Counted from the stretch's first letter, positions 17,025-25,714 are shown. The stretch: DNA of 64,000 bases from CAYQJS01 sp964417895 (GCA_964417895.1 CAYQJS010000008.1:62001-126000), one strand, 5' to 3'. The notes: a model not told the origin generated them from the sequence alone. Translations and numbers: made by a program.

Positions 17025-20000
17025 TCAGAACCCCTGAGGCCCAGCCAGTTGGGGGCACGCCTTCTCGTAGCGCCGGTCGCCGAATATCTGTCGCCATTCC
17101 GCGAGCGTGAAGTTGCCGCTCGCGCGTTGGCAGGCATGTGCCCGCCACGATTGCACGTCGACGTCCCAAAGCCACACCGCGCCGTCGTCGCCGGCCGAAG
17201 CGAGCCGCTGCCCATCCGGGCTGAGCGCCACTCCCCGCACGGAGCCAGTATGACCGCGCAGTGGCTCCCCCACGGGTTGGCCGGTGGCGGCATCCCACAG
17301 CCGAACCGTGCTGTCGGCGCTGGCCGAGGCGAGCCGCTGCCCATCCGGGCTGAACGCCACGCCCCACACCCCGCTCGCATGGCCACGGAGCGGCTCCCCC
17401 ACGGGTTGGCCGGTGGCGGCATCCCACAGCCGAACCGTGCTGTCGTCGCCGGCGGAGGCGAGCCGCTGCCCATCCGGGCTGAACGCCACGCCCAACACCC
17501 CGCTCGCATGGCCGCGGAGCGGCTCCCCCACGGGTTGGCCGGTGGCGGCATCCCACAGCTGCACCGTGCTGTCGAAGCTAGCCGAGGCGAGCCGCAGCCC
17601 ATTCGGGCTGAAGACCACGCTGATCACCCAATTCGTATGGATGCGGAGTGGCTCTCCCAAGGGTTGGCCGGTGGCGGCATCCCAGAGCCGCACGGTGTTG
17701 TCCTGGCTGGCTGAGGCGAGCCGCTGCCCATCCGGACTGAATGCCACGCTAGACACCGGGTTGGTATGGCCGAGAAATGGCTCCCCCAGGGGTTGGCCGG
17801 TGGCGGCATCCCAGAGCCGCACGGTGCTGTCGGCGCTGGCCGAGGCCAGCTTCAGCCCATCCGGACTGAACGCCAGGCCGTACACCGTGCCCGCATGGCC
17901 ACGGAGGGGCTCCCCCAGGGGCTGGCCCGTGGCGGCATCCCACAGCCGCACCGTACTGTCGGCGCCGGCCGAGGCGCGCCGCAGCCCATCCGGACTGAAC
18001 GCCACGCCGTACACCGCGCCCGCATGAGCGCGGAGTGGTCCACCCAGGGGTTGGACGGCGGCCGCATGCCAGAGCCGCACCGTGCCGTCCGCACCGGCCG
18101 AGGCGAGCCCGTCTGGGCTGAACGCCACGCCGAACACCCCGCTTTTGTGGCCGACGAGTGGCTCTCCCAGGGGTCGGCCGTCGGCATTCCAGAGCCGCAC
18201 TGTGCTGTCGGCGCCGGCCGTGGCGAGCCGCTGCCCATCCGGGCTGAACGCCACGCCCAACACCCCGCTCGCATGGCCGCGGAGCGGCTCCCCCACGGGT
18301 TGGCCGGTGGCGGCATTCCAGAGCCGCACCGTGCTGTCGACGCTGGCCGAGGCGAGCCGCAACCCGTCCGGGCTGAACGCCACGCCCCGCACGGCTCTCG
18401 TATGGCCGTGGAGTGACTCCCCCACGGGTTGGCCGCTGGCGGCATCCCAGAGCCGCACCGTGTTGTCGGCGCCGGCCGAGGCGAACCGCTGCCCATCCGG
18501 GCTGAACGCCACGCCCCACACCTCGCTCGTGTGGCCACGGAGGGGCTCTCCCAGGGGTTGGCCTGTGGCGGCATCCCAAAGCCGCACCGTGCTGTCGGCG
18601 CCGGCCGAGGCGACCCGCTGCCCATCCGGGCTGAACGCTACGCCCAACACCCAGCTAGTATGGCCGACGAGCGGTTTCCCCAGGGGTTGGCCTGTGGCGC
18701 CATCCCAAAGCCGGACCGTGCCGTCGGCGCCGGCCGAGGCGAGCCGCAGCCCGTCCCGGCTGAACGCCACGCCAAACACGGTTTCCGGATGGCCGTGGAG
18801 TGGCTCCCCCATGAGTTGGCCGGTCGCGGCATTCCAGAGCCTTACCGTCCTGTCGTCGCCGGCGGAGGCGAGGCGCTGCCCATCCGGGGTGAACGCTACG
18901 CCGTACGCAGGGCCCGCATGGCCCGGAAGTAGGGCTCGTAGCCACGGATTGTGAAGGACCGAAGCGAGCAGGCTGCTGCGCGCCTCGGCCGTGTCTCGTT
19001 CCCGCACCGCGGCTACGGCAAAGAGGGCGGCGAGATCCGGCCGATCGTCGAGATTGCTGCGTGCCTGCGTGGCTAACTGGCGGGAGACGGCAATGCTGCG
19101 CTGATCGACAGCCTCGGCTCTGGCGGTCTCAGCCGTGGCCCTGGCCGTCACGGCCGCTTTTTCCTGGGACTCGGCCCGGCCGCGCTGCTCCTCAGCAGTG
19201 GCCCAGGCGACCGCCGCCCCGACGGCCAGAAGCACGGCGATAGCGCCCACCACGGCCAGCGCCCCGGCAAGCCTACGGAACCGTGCCGCCGCCTCACGCT
19301 GCCGGCTCTCCCCCGCCCTCGCCTCCTGGGCGAGCCGTTGCGCTGCCTCCAGCTCCCGCTGTCGTGCTGCCGCAAGCTCCCGCTGGTGCTGTGCCTCCGC
19401 TTCCGCCCGCTGTCGCTGCGCCTCCGCTTCTGCCCGCAGCTCTTTCTCACGCTGCGCCGCCTCGGCGGCGAGTCGTGCTTCGCGCTCCCGCTGGTCCCTG
19501 TCCTGCTGATAGCGCCCGCGCCAGTCGAGAATCGCCGGGGCCAACACGTCGTGGTAGATCTCGTAGCGGATTGACCCGCCCGCTTGGTCTGACGCCGGCG
19601 CTGCCGCCCGCAGGATGCGCACGTCCCCCGAGAGCTTGCCCAGCATGGGCTCGAGCTGGGCCTGAGGCAGCCCCGAATACTCCGCGAGGTCCGACGCGGC
19701 GTGCGCGATCTTCGTTCCCGACGGCGTAACCAGGTAATGGAACACGCCCGCCGCGGCCAACTGCTCGTTGGGTGCCAGTGCATCCATAGCCTGGTCGAGG
19801 TGGGTCCGTACGATCCGCTCCGCTCCCCCGAGGCGGTTCAGCGTTGCTACGCGCAGCTCGCTCGACCCGGCGGTCATCTCCTCGTCCCAGAGGCGCGTCA
19901 TGACGAGCTGAAGGAAAGGCGTTTCGACGCGGTCCTCGGCAGCCTCGTCTCTTACGGCCCCTCGTCCAGCCCCAAACTCTTCGATCTGGCCGGATCTGAC

Positions 20001-20708
20001 CTGATCGAGCACCCGCTCGACCAGCCCCTCACCGATGCTCACGTCGCCCCCGGGGGACGTTCGCAGCCGGTTGTAGGCGTCCACCGGTTTCTCGATTGCC
20101 GCCCTCGCGGCGTCACGGCCGAGATGCTCGATGCGGAGGTAGTTGTCGAACAGAGTGGGGATGCGCCCCTCGAAGCGGTCCAGCCTGGCGAGGGAGTCTT
20201 CCCGGAGAGAGATGAGCATCCCAAGTCCCTCGGCGCCGCGTGCCAGCGCCCCGGGGAGCTGGGCGCCCAAAGCGTCGTCCTGCGGGTGATACGTGAAGTA
20301 TTCCTCGAACTGATCGAGGATCAGTATCAGGCGCCGATCGAGAAGCTTGGCGCATTCATGGAGATAATCGCCGAGAGAGTCGTCTCTCGTTATGGCCGGG
20401 GCTGATCCCACGGCGCGTTCCGCCGCGGCCGCAACCGAGCTCTTGAGCTGGCCGAGCGCGTCAGTCTGCCAGCGGTCGAATACGACCACCAGGACATCGT
20501 CGCGCTCTCGCAGCTGACGCGCGGCTCCGGCGTGGAGGACGGATGATTTTCCGACGCCGCTGGCGCCGTAGAGGAGCGTGAGCGGAGCCGCGAACAGATT
20601 TGCGATCACGAGGCGCGTCTCGGTTTCGCGCCCGAAGAAGAAGTCCGCGTCGTCCTCCCCATAGGGGATCAGACCCCGATAAGGGGATGGCGGGCGAGCT
20701 AACGCCAT
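17025..20708 (-). CDS. STAND NTPase (nSTAND1-like) - transmembrane - 14-repeat WD40 protein
   Basis: A 1,227-residue signalling ATPase. The N-terminus (SPYRGLIPYGEDDADFFFGRE) is the usual nSTAND1 entry. Walker A is GASGVGKS (48-55), Walker B LILILDQFEE (Asp ~132), followed by a helical STAND region to about 395. A charged Glu/Arg/Ala coiled coil spans ~397-478 and a transmembrane helix ~481-503. From ~594 come fourteen WD40 units of about 43 residues, enough for two seven-bladed propellers. In known STAND proteins the repeats sense a ligand and the ATPase oligomerises to switch on an effector. The 5' neighbour, 7 nt upstream, encodes a SIR2 protein, the probable effector. Defence or cell-suicide function is inference. 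Confidence 0.85.
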   Translation of the reverse strand: MALARPPSPYRGLIPYGEDDADFFFGRETETRLVIANLFAAPLTLLYGASGVGKSSVLHAGAARQLRERDDVLVVVFDRWQTDALGQLKSSVAAAAERAVGSAPAITRDDSLGDYLHECAKLLDRRLILILDQFEEYFTYHPQDDALGAQLPGALARGAEGLGMLISLREDSLARLDRFEGRIPTLFDNYLRIEHLGRDAARAAIEKPVDAYNRLRTSPGGDVSIGEGLVERVLDQVRSGQIEEFGAGRGAVRDEAAEDRVETPFLQLVMTRLWDEEMTAGSSELRVATLNRLGGAERIVRTHLDQAMDALAPNEQLAAAGVFHYLVTPSGTKIAHAASDLAEYSGLPQAQLEPMLGKLSGDVRILRAAAPASDQAGGSIRYEIYHDVLAPAILDWRGRYQQDRDQREREARLAAEAAQREKELRAEAEAQRQRAEAEAQHQRELAAARQRELEAAQRLAQEARAGESRQREAAARFRRLAGALAVVGAIAVLLAVGAAVAWATAEEQRGRAESQEKAAVTARATAETARAEAVDQRSIAVSRQLATQARSNLDDRPDLAALFAVAAVRERDTAEARSSLLASVLHNPWLRALLPGHAGPAYGVAFTPDGQRLASAGDDRTVRLWNAATGQLMGEPLHGHPETVFGVAFSRDGLRLASAGADGTVRLWDGATGQPLGKPLVGHTSWVLGVAFSPDGQRVASAGADSTVRLWDAATGQPLGEPLRGHTSEVWGVAFSPDGQRFASAGADNTVRLWDAASGQPVGESLHGHTRAVRGVAFSPDGLRLASASVDSTVRLWNAATGQPVGEPLRGHASGVLGVAFSPDGQRLATAGADSTVRLWNADGRPLGEPLVGHKSGVFGVAFSPDGLASAGADGTVRLWHAAAVQPLGGPLRAHAGAVYGVAFSPDGLRRASAGADSTVRLWDAATGQPLGEPLRGHAGTVYGLAFSPDGLKLASASADSTVRLWDAATGQPLGEPFLGHTNPVSSVAFSPDGQRLASASQDNTVRLWDAATGQPLGEPLRIHTNWVISVVFSPNGLRLASASFDSTVQLWDAATGQPVGEPLRGHASGVLGVAFSPDGQRLASAGDDSTVRLWDAATGQPVGEPLRGHASGVWGVAFSPDGQRLASASADSTVRLWDAATGQPVGEPLRGHTGSVRGVALSPDGQRLASAGDDGAVWLWDVDVQSWRAHACQRASGNFTLAEWRQIFGDRRYEKACPQLAGPQGF
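17130..18929 (-). repeat. tandem ~129-bp DNA repeat encoding WD40 blades
   Basis: Fourteen tandem units, nearly all 129 bp, each encoding a variant of 'GVAFSPDGQRLASAGADSTVRLWDAATGQPLGEP'. The framework is almost invariant at DNA level while the three or four codons after the GH dipeptide differ between units (ASGVLG, TSEVWG, TRAVRG, KSGVFG, TNPVSS). Units 6 and 7 are shortened by one to two codons. This pattern implies recent duplication or gene conversion. Confidence 0.88.
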
Positions 20709-20715
20709 GGGTGGG

Positions 20716-21630
20716 CTACGCCTTTGCGGACTTGAGCTGCTCGACGAACTGATCGATGGACATGTCGTACGTTTCCACCCCGCGCTCCTGCCAGAGTCGT
20801 TTCTCCAGGGGTGTAACCTGGGTTCGGATGGCCCAGGACTTGTTCTTGTGCTCCTTCCCTAGCTGTTTCACGGCTCGGTTCAAGACCACTCGCAAGTTCC
20901 AGTCACTGAGGCTATAGCCGAGGAACAGGAAGTGCCGTTTTTGAAACGGCTCGGCAAACACCGACGGAATTGCCCTCTGCCTCGCGTCGCGAGTCAGAAA
21001 TTCGACGTAGTCGTTCTCCGTGATCACGTACTGGTCCCGCCCTGGATCGCGGCGGTCGACCGCCCCGTGCATCTTATAGATCACTGACACGGTACTGAGG
21101 TCGATCGCGAGCTTGTTGGACACGACCTCCTCGGGATCCGCTGCCCCATAGGGCCACCAGAGCAGGCGATCCCCCAGGTCACGGTCGGTTGTGTGGATCA
21201 CGAGGTCGAACGGCCGGCCGCCGTCTCGGAACGCCCGTTCCATGAGATCGTCATAGTTCGTCGTCACGATCAACAGCGTCGTCTCAACGTCGGCGAGATA
21301 GCGATGCAGGGGTGGGAGCGGGTAGTCCTTCGCGAAAACCCCGTGCAGTTCCTCGTTCAGGTCATCCCTGCTCATTACCAGCTCGAAGTACTGTGCCACC
21401 TCGGCCAGCGCTAGCAACTCTCCACCGGGGAGGGCCGTCTTTTCCGCCAGAGTCAGCGCCAGCTTCCGCCCGGTTGGAAGCTCAGGCCCACTCTTCTGCG
21501 CCTGCTCGTGCTCGCTTGCGCCACGGGTGGGCGGGGAGACCAGCGACGCGCCCGCCCCCAGGAACGGGATGACGTCCCCTCGCTCCAGGAGCTGCCGGAT
21601 CATCGGATAGGGCGGTGGAAGCTGGTCCAT
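20716..21630 (-). CDS. SIR2-like (NADase-type) protein paired with the STAND-WD40 gene
   Basis: A 304-residue protein with intact SIR2-fold motifs: FLGAGAS (NAD-binding, 23-29), TTNYDDLMERAF (Asn ~125, Asp ~127), YKMHGAVD (catalytic His ~188) and FLFLGYSLSDWNLR (235-247). This is the SIR2_2-type pattern used as an NAD-depleting effector in several phage-defence systems. It is not a histone-deacetylase-type sirtuin, since no zinc Cys cluster is present. It starts at ATG 21630 (weak Shine-Dalgarno) and is followed after 7 nt by the STAND-WD40 gene, so one operon is likely. NAD hydrolysis and defence are inferred from family knowledge. Confidence 0.85.
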   Translation of the reverse strand: MDQLPPPYPMIRQLLERGDVIPFLGAGASLVSPPTRGASEHEQAQKSGPELPTGRKLALTLAEKTALPGGELLALAEVAQYFELVMSRDDLNEELHGVFAKDYPLPPLHRYLADVETTLLIVTTNYDDLMERAFRDGGRPFDLVIHTTDRDLGDRLLWWPYGAADPEEVVSNKLAIDLSTVSVIYKMHGAVDRRDPGRDQYVITENDYVEFLTRDARQRAIPSVFAEPFQKRHFLFLGYSLSDWNLRVVLNRAVKQLGKEHKNKSWAIRTQVTPLEKRLWQERGVETYDMSIDQFVEQLKSAKA

Positions 21631-21691
21631 GATGGTACCAGCAAGCCTAGGCGTAATGAACGATCTTGTCAACGATAAGTGAGGGTGCCGC

Positions 21692-21700
21692 TGGTACACT
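21692..21700 (+). promoter_or_regulatory. extended -10 promoter of a leaderless gene
   Basis: TGGTACACT is an extended -10 (TG-N-TACACT) whose last base is 7 nt before ATG 21708, placing transcription start at or next to the start codon. No Shine-Dalgarno is present before that ATG. Confidence 0.4.
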
Positions 21701-21707
21701 TCCCTCC

Positions 21708-22667
21708 ATGTCCGTTCTGCTCGGCGGCCGCCAGGTTCGCGTCATCGACTGTCACTGCCACCTGGGGCCCCTGGAATGGCAGACTGCCACAGCGCCCGCC
21801 TGCATGTTCGACGTCGAGGGCGTGCTCGAGGAGCAGGAGCGGGCCGGGGTCGACGTCTCCGTGTTCGGTAATAACTGGATCCGCACCCCCGGGTCGATGT
21901 CCGAGATCGACGCGATGCGGCGCTACAACGACTTCGCTGGGGAGCTAACCGCCCGTTACGGCGGTCGCCTCCTCGGGCTGGCCTCCGCCGTGCCGTACGG
22001 AGGTGATGAGTACCTGAGGGAGCTCGAGCGGGCCATTCGGCAGCTCGGGCTCAGGGGCATCATGGTGAACTCCAGCACGAGCGGGGAATACCTGGATTCA
22101 GCCCGCGCCGTGCCCTTCTTCGAGCTGGTCGTCGCGCTGGACGTTCCCGTCTTCATTCACCCGCCGCGCGCGACCGTCGGCGACGAGAAGATGGAGATGT
22201 TCCGCCTGCCGGAGATGGTCGGGCGGCCGTTCGACACGACGCTGACCCTCACGCGCTTCATCCTCATGGGGGGGCTGGACCGGTTCCCGACGCTGAAGCT
22301 CGTGTGCGCCCACATGGGGGGCGCTATCTCACTGTTGCCCGGCCGGCTCGACTTCGGATACGAGCTCCGGGACGATGCCGCGTTCGGCCCGTGGGAGCCG
22401 GACGTGCTCCGAGCGCCTCCCTCCGCCTACATCGGCCGGCTGTTCCTGGACACGATGGGCTTTCATCCACCCGCGGTGCTGTGCTGCGTGGGGACCGTCG
22501 GGGCGGACCACGTGGTGATGGGGAGCGATTTCCCACCAGTGCACGTGCCGCTGAAGCGAACGGTGGACCTCGTGGTCAATCTGCCGCTCTCGCTCGCCGA
22601 TCGGGAGGCCATCCTGGGAGGCAACGCGGCTCGGCTGCTCCGGATCGAGGCCACCCTGGAGCGGTGA
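21708..22667 (+). CDS. metal-dependent amidohydrolase (amidohydrolase_2 / ACMSD-like)
   Basis: A 319-residue TIM-barrel hydrolase or decarboxylase. It starts MSVLLGGRQVRVIDCHCHLG, where HxH is the first metal pair. VFIHPPRATVGDEKM supplies the next His, VCAHMGG another, and MGSDFPP the catalytic Asp, the order seen in the ACMSD/isouronate/orsellinate-type decarboxylase group. Substrate unknown; ring-cleavage products or aromatic acids would fit the other genes. It lies between two defence-like gene pairs but on the opposite strand, with its own leaderless-looking promoter, and is probably unrelated to them. Confidence 0.82.
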   Translation: MSVLLGGRQVRVIDCHCHLGPLEWQTATAPACMFDVEGVLEEQERAGVDVSVFGNNWIRTPGSMSEIDAMRRYNDFAGELTARYGGRLLGLASAVPYGGDEYLRELERAIRQLGLRGIMVNSSTSGEYLDSARAVPFFELVVALDVPVFIHPPRATVGDEKMEMFRLPEMVGRPFDTTLTLTRFILMGGLDRFPTLKLVCAHMGGAISLLPGRLDFGYELRDDAAFGPWEPDVLRAPPSAYIGRLFLDTMGFHPPAVLCCVGTVGADHVVMGSDFPPVHVPLKRTVDLVVNLPLSLADREAILGGNAARLLRIEATLER

Positions 22668-22693
22668 CCGTAGGTCGTCGTTCTACTCAGTGC

Positions 22694-23311
22694 TTAAGCC
22701 GTGTGACTTCCGAATTCCGCCAGGCGGGCCATGCACCGGCGAAGGCTATCCACATTCGATGATGCCACCTCGGGTCGCCAACCATCGCCCTGATCGCTGG
22801 CGAACTCAATGAGCCTGGACACGTACGCGGGACCGACCTTGCGGCCGCTGCCGGGTCTTGGGACCATGTCCTCCCGGACGTCCGCTCGTCGAGAACGTCG
22901 CGACAACTCGACCATCGCCTCCTTCGGCTGAGGGACACTTTCTGGGACCGACGGCAACCTCGACCGCGCCACGCCGAGATGAGATGCGAGTCGCTCCCGA
23001 TCCCCAAAGAGCCAGGCTTCTATCTCTCGAACGACGATCCTGCAGCGCATCAGCGGCGCTGGCTCCGGCAACCAGGCCTCCCGACAGTCGGCTGGACACC
23101 GCGGATCCTGATCGAGGTCGATGAGAACGCACCACGGAGCAACGGAAGCTGCACGGTTGTATCCGGACAGGCGCTGGAGCAAGTGCTGCTTGCCTCCCTT
23201 GCCGTGAACGGGACCCACGGTAAAGCCGCAGTGCTCAATGACCCGAAGTAGAACCGCCTCGTCTAGAAGTCCCTCGACCGCGACGCTGATGGCAACGTGT
23301 ATCTCTGCCAT
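22694..23311 (-). CDS. TOPRIM-like (DUF4276-type) protein paired with AAA ATPase
   Basis: A 205-residue protein. The N-terminal VAVEGLLDEAVLLRVIEHCG carries the TOPRIM Glu (EG, residues 13-14), and CVLIDLDQDP carries the DxD (65/67). 'VVREIEAWLFGDRERLASHLGV' is typical of DUF4276 proteins. TOPRIM domains coordinate Mg2+ for nucleic-acid cleavage. The start ATG shares one base with the stop of the upstream AAA gene (TGATG at 23309-23313), a tight coupling. AAA plus TOPRIM pairs occur in OLD/PARIS-type antiphage systems; assignment to any named system is not claimed. Confidence 0.75.
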   Translation of the reverse strand: MAEIHVAISVAVEGLLDEAVLLRVIEHCGFTVGPVHGKGGKQHLLQRLSGYNRAASVAPWCVLIDLDQDPRCPADCREAWLPEPAPLMRCRIVVREIEAWLFGDRERLASHLGVARSRLPSVPESVPQPKEAMVELSRRSRRADVREDMVPRPGSGRKVGPAYVSRLIEFASDQGDGWRPEVASSNVDSLRRCMARLAEFGSHTA

Positions 23312-24462
23312 CAGCCGCCGAAGAAAGAGAGCTGCGAAGCGCGCGAGGGCCGGGTTCGCGGAATTACCGCCTCAGCAAGACTAAGCCCACCTTCCAGCAG
23401 TACCCTGATTTCGTGAAAGTCCCCGGCCGAGCGTACGCTCGTTCCTTCCGCCTCAGGGATCAATAGCAGGACTTCATCCAGCCCGATGCCCTCGTCCTGA
23501 AGCAGATCCGAGGAATGCGTACTGACAACGACCTGCCGGCCACTATGCCGCTGTATGCGCGCGAACATCTGGGGCAGGTATCTGATAACCTCCGGATGCA
23601 GCGAAAGTTCTGGCTCCTCCAAGAGCAGTGGACCTGTTCCGTCCAAGAGAGCCCATAGGAGCCCGATGAGCCTCAACGTTCCGTCGGAGAATTGATCTTC
23701 GGTCTGCCATGCCCCATAACCACGCCAGTGCTCGTACTTACCTCGCAAATGTGGGGTTCCTCTCTCGGCCCGCCATAGTTCCAGTTCGCGGAGTTGGGGT
23801 ACGGCCACCTTCAGGGCGTCGCGGATTCTCCTTAGTCGGGCATCGAGCGTCCTCTTGGGGGTGCCCGCAACCTGTTCCAGGAAGTCCCCTCCAAACGGGT
23901 CGTTATGCCGACCGACTGATCGGTCGGGTTCCCGGATCAATTGCGGCACGACATGCAAGTAACGTATCGAAGCAAAGAAAGTGCTGAGATCCCGATATTC
24001 ACGGTTAACGTTGACTTGTTCCAGGTAGGTCTGGGTAAGGCGCTCCGGGTCCCGATCATCTTGCTCGTCAGGACGGAGGAACAGGTCCCGGCCCTGACGG
24101 GCGACTCGCTCCTTCGTAATGACGGGTCGGTGACGATGATCCTGGCCGAACCGAAGCTCGTACTCCCACGCGCTCTCATCGTCATCGTTGCCGACCCGAA
24201 CCCAGACCGCGATTTCAGGATTGCGGCGCGCAGCCAGAGCCCGAATCCGAGAAACGCCACCGCGGTGGGTCGCAACAGCTGCTTGCAAACCGCCTCCAAC
24301 CGAGGCCACGTGGTGGACGAACCTGAATACGTCGAGGAGGTTTGACTTGCCCGAGGCGTTCGGCCCCACAAGAAAAACGCGGCCCTGCAAGTCGACGTCA
24401 GCACGAACAAAGTTGCGCCAATTTTCAAGGCTGATATGGGTAAAACGGAGTTCTTCCGTCAT
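23311..24462 (-). CDS. AAA ATPase of the AAA_15/AAA_21 (SMC/OLD-like) group
   Basis: A 383-residue ABC/SMC-type ATPase. It starts LRFTHISLENWRNF, typical of RecF/OLD-like proteins. Walker A is GPNASGKSN (33-41), 'DGTLRLIGLLWALLDG' takes the signature position, Walker B/catalytic Glu is LLLEEPELSLHP, and VVVSTHSSDLL holds the switch His. It lacks a fused nuclease domain; the overlapping downstream gene supplies a TOPRIM-like domain, so the two form a split OLD-like module. ATG 24462 has a poor Shine-Dalgarno; ATG 24489 lies in a repeat and is less likely. A role in phage defence is inferred from architecture. Confidence 0.82.
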   Translation of the reverse strand: MTEELRFTHISLENWRNFVRADVDLQGRVFLVGPNASGKSNLLDVFRFVHHVASVGGGLQAAVATHRGGVSRIRALAARRNPEIAVWVRVGNDDDESAWEYELRFGQDHRHRPVITKERVARQGRDLFLRPDEQDDRDPERLTQTYLEQVNVNREYRDLSTFFASIRYLHVVPQLIREPDRSVGRHNDPFGGDFLEQVAGTPKRTLDARLRRIRDALKVAVPQLRELELWRAERGTPHLRGKYEHWRGYGAWQTEDQFSDGTLRLIGLLWALLDGTGPLLLEEPELSLHPEVIRYLPQMFARIQRHSGRQVVVSTHSSDLLQDEGIGLDEVLLLIPEAEGTSVRSAGDFHEIRVLLEGGLSLAEAVIPRTRPSRASQLSFFGG

Positions 24463-24489
24463 TTCACCAAGCCAGGAGTCTGGCCGCAT

Positions 24490-24590
24490 TGTCACCCTGA
24501 GCGAAGCGAAGGGCCTGCCATCGGTGACTAGTGACCAGGCGTGCTCGGTATCTTCCCCAGATCCTTCGGCCTACGGCCTCAGGATGACAC
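24490..24590. repeat. REP-like palindromic element
   Basis: TGTCACCCTGAGCGAAGCGAAGG (first half) pairs with ATCCTTCGGCCTACGGCCTCAGGATGACA. It lies immediately upstream of the AAA gene and downstream of the oppF-type gene. Confidence 0.72.
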
Positions 24591-24715
24591 TTTCCGTCCA
24601 CGCTAATTCCCATTTATGGTCTTCTCTTCCGGCCGTTTGGCCTATTGTAGGCAAGTACGCGAGCAGAGGCTCCCTTTGGTTAGGGGGAAGTCCGCCCCGC
24701 TCGACGTGGGCGAGG

Positions 24716-25714
24716 TCAGACCTGATCGCGCCGCGCCTCGATCTCCCGCCAGAAGTGGCACGCGACCAGATGCCCGCTTGCGTCCGTGTGGTCGAGCGTC
24801 GGGCGCTCGGATCGGCAGCGCTCCTCTGCGAACGGGCAGCGGGTGTGATAGCGACAGCCGGATGGAGGGTCGGCAAGGCTCGGGATGTCGCCCGGAGCCA
24901 GTCGGTTGGCGGCGGCTAGCTGAGCCCGCGCGCTGGCATCCGGCCGCAGTGCGGAGGCGATGAGCCCTCGCGTATACGGGTGGCGCGGATGCTCGAAGAG
25001 CCGTTGCGCTGGCCCGATCTCAACGATCTGGCCGAGGTACATCACGGCCACGCGGTCGCTCAGCGCGCGGACCACCGCCAGGTTGTGGGAGATGAAGAGG
25101 TAGGCGACGCCCAGGTCGTCCTTGAGATCTCGCAGCAGGTTGAGTACCTGCGCCTGGATCGACACGTCGAGCGACGAGACCGGCTCGTCGCACACCACGA
25201 GCGCCGGCCTCGTGACGAGCGCCCGGGCGATGCCGACGCGCTGTTGCTGCCCGCCGCTCAGCTGAGCCGGTCGCTGTTGCTCGTAGCTCGCATCGAGTCC
25301 GACCTGGGCCAGCATCTCCCGGGCCAGCCGCGGCCGCTCGTGGCGGCTCCCGATCCGATGCACGCGCAGGGGCTCCTCGACGATGGCACGGATTCGCATG
25401 CGCGGGTCGAGCGACCCGCGCGGGTCCTGAAACACCATTTGCATGTGTCGGCGCATCGACCGCATCGCCCGCGCGGAGAGCCGTGTGATCTCCTCACCAC
25501 GGAATCGCACGCTCCCAGCGTCCGAATGGACGAGCCGCAGGACCGCGCGCGCCAGCGTCGTCTTTCCGCAGCCGCTCTCACCAACGAGGCCAACGGTCTC
25601 CCGCTCCCCAACGTCGAACGAGACGCCGTCCAGGACGGTGACGCGCTGCCCTCTGGCCGCCGGGAAGCTGACCGTGAGGCTTTCAACGGTGAGGACTGGA
25701 GCGGGATGGCCCAC
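24716..25714 (-). CDS. oppF: peptide ABC transporter ATP-binding protein (OppF/DppF type)
   Basis: A 332-residue ATPase energising a peptide/nickel-type importer. Walker A GESGCGKTT, signature LSGGQQQRVGIARAL, Walker B ALVVCDEPVSSLD and switch His FISHNLAVV are present. The C-terminal oligo/dipeptide domain has the Cys-rich motif 'GCRYHTRCPFAEERC', which in this family can bind an iron-sulfur cluster. Last gene of the five-gene operon. It is separated from oppD by a 242-nt block of GC-palindromes. GTG 25714 has no clear Shine-Dalgarno, and the repeat lies immediately upstream, so initiation may be affected. Confidence 0.9.
   Translation of the reverse strand: MGHPAPVLTVESLTVSFPAARGQRVTVLDGVSFDVGERETVGLVGESGCGKTTLARAVLRLVHSDAGSVRFRGEEITRLSARAMRSMRRHMQMVFQDPRGSLDPRMRIRAIVEEPLRVHRIGSRHERPRLAREMLAQVGLDASYEQQRPAQLSGGQQQRVGIARALVTRPALVVCDEPVSSLDVSIQAQVLNLLRDLKDDLGVAYLFISHNLAVVRALSDRVAVMYLGQIVEIGPAQRLFEHPRHPYTRGLIASALRPDASARAQLAAANRLAPGDIPSLADPPSGCRYHTRCPFAEERCRSERPTLDHTDASGHLVACHFWREIEARRDQV

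Noticed and set aside
17130..18929. regularly spaced tandem repeat resembling a CRISPR-like array
   Set aside because: Units are contiguous 129-bp coding repeats with no spacers; they encode WD40 blades in one frame.
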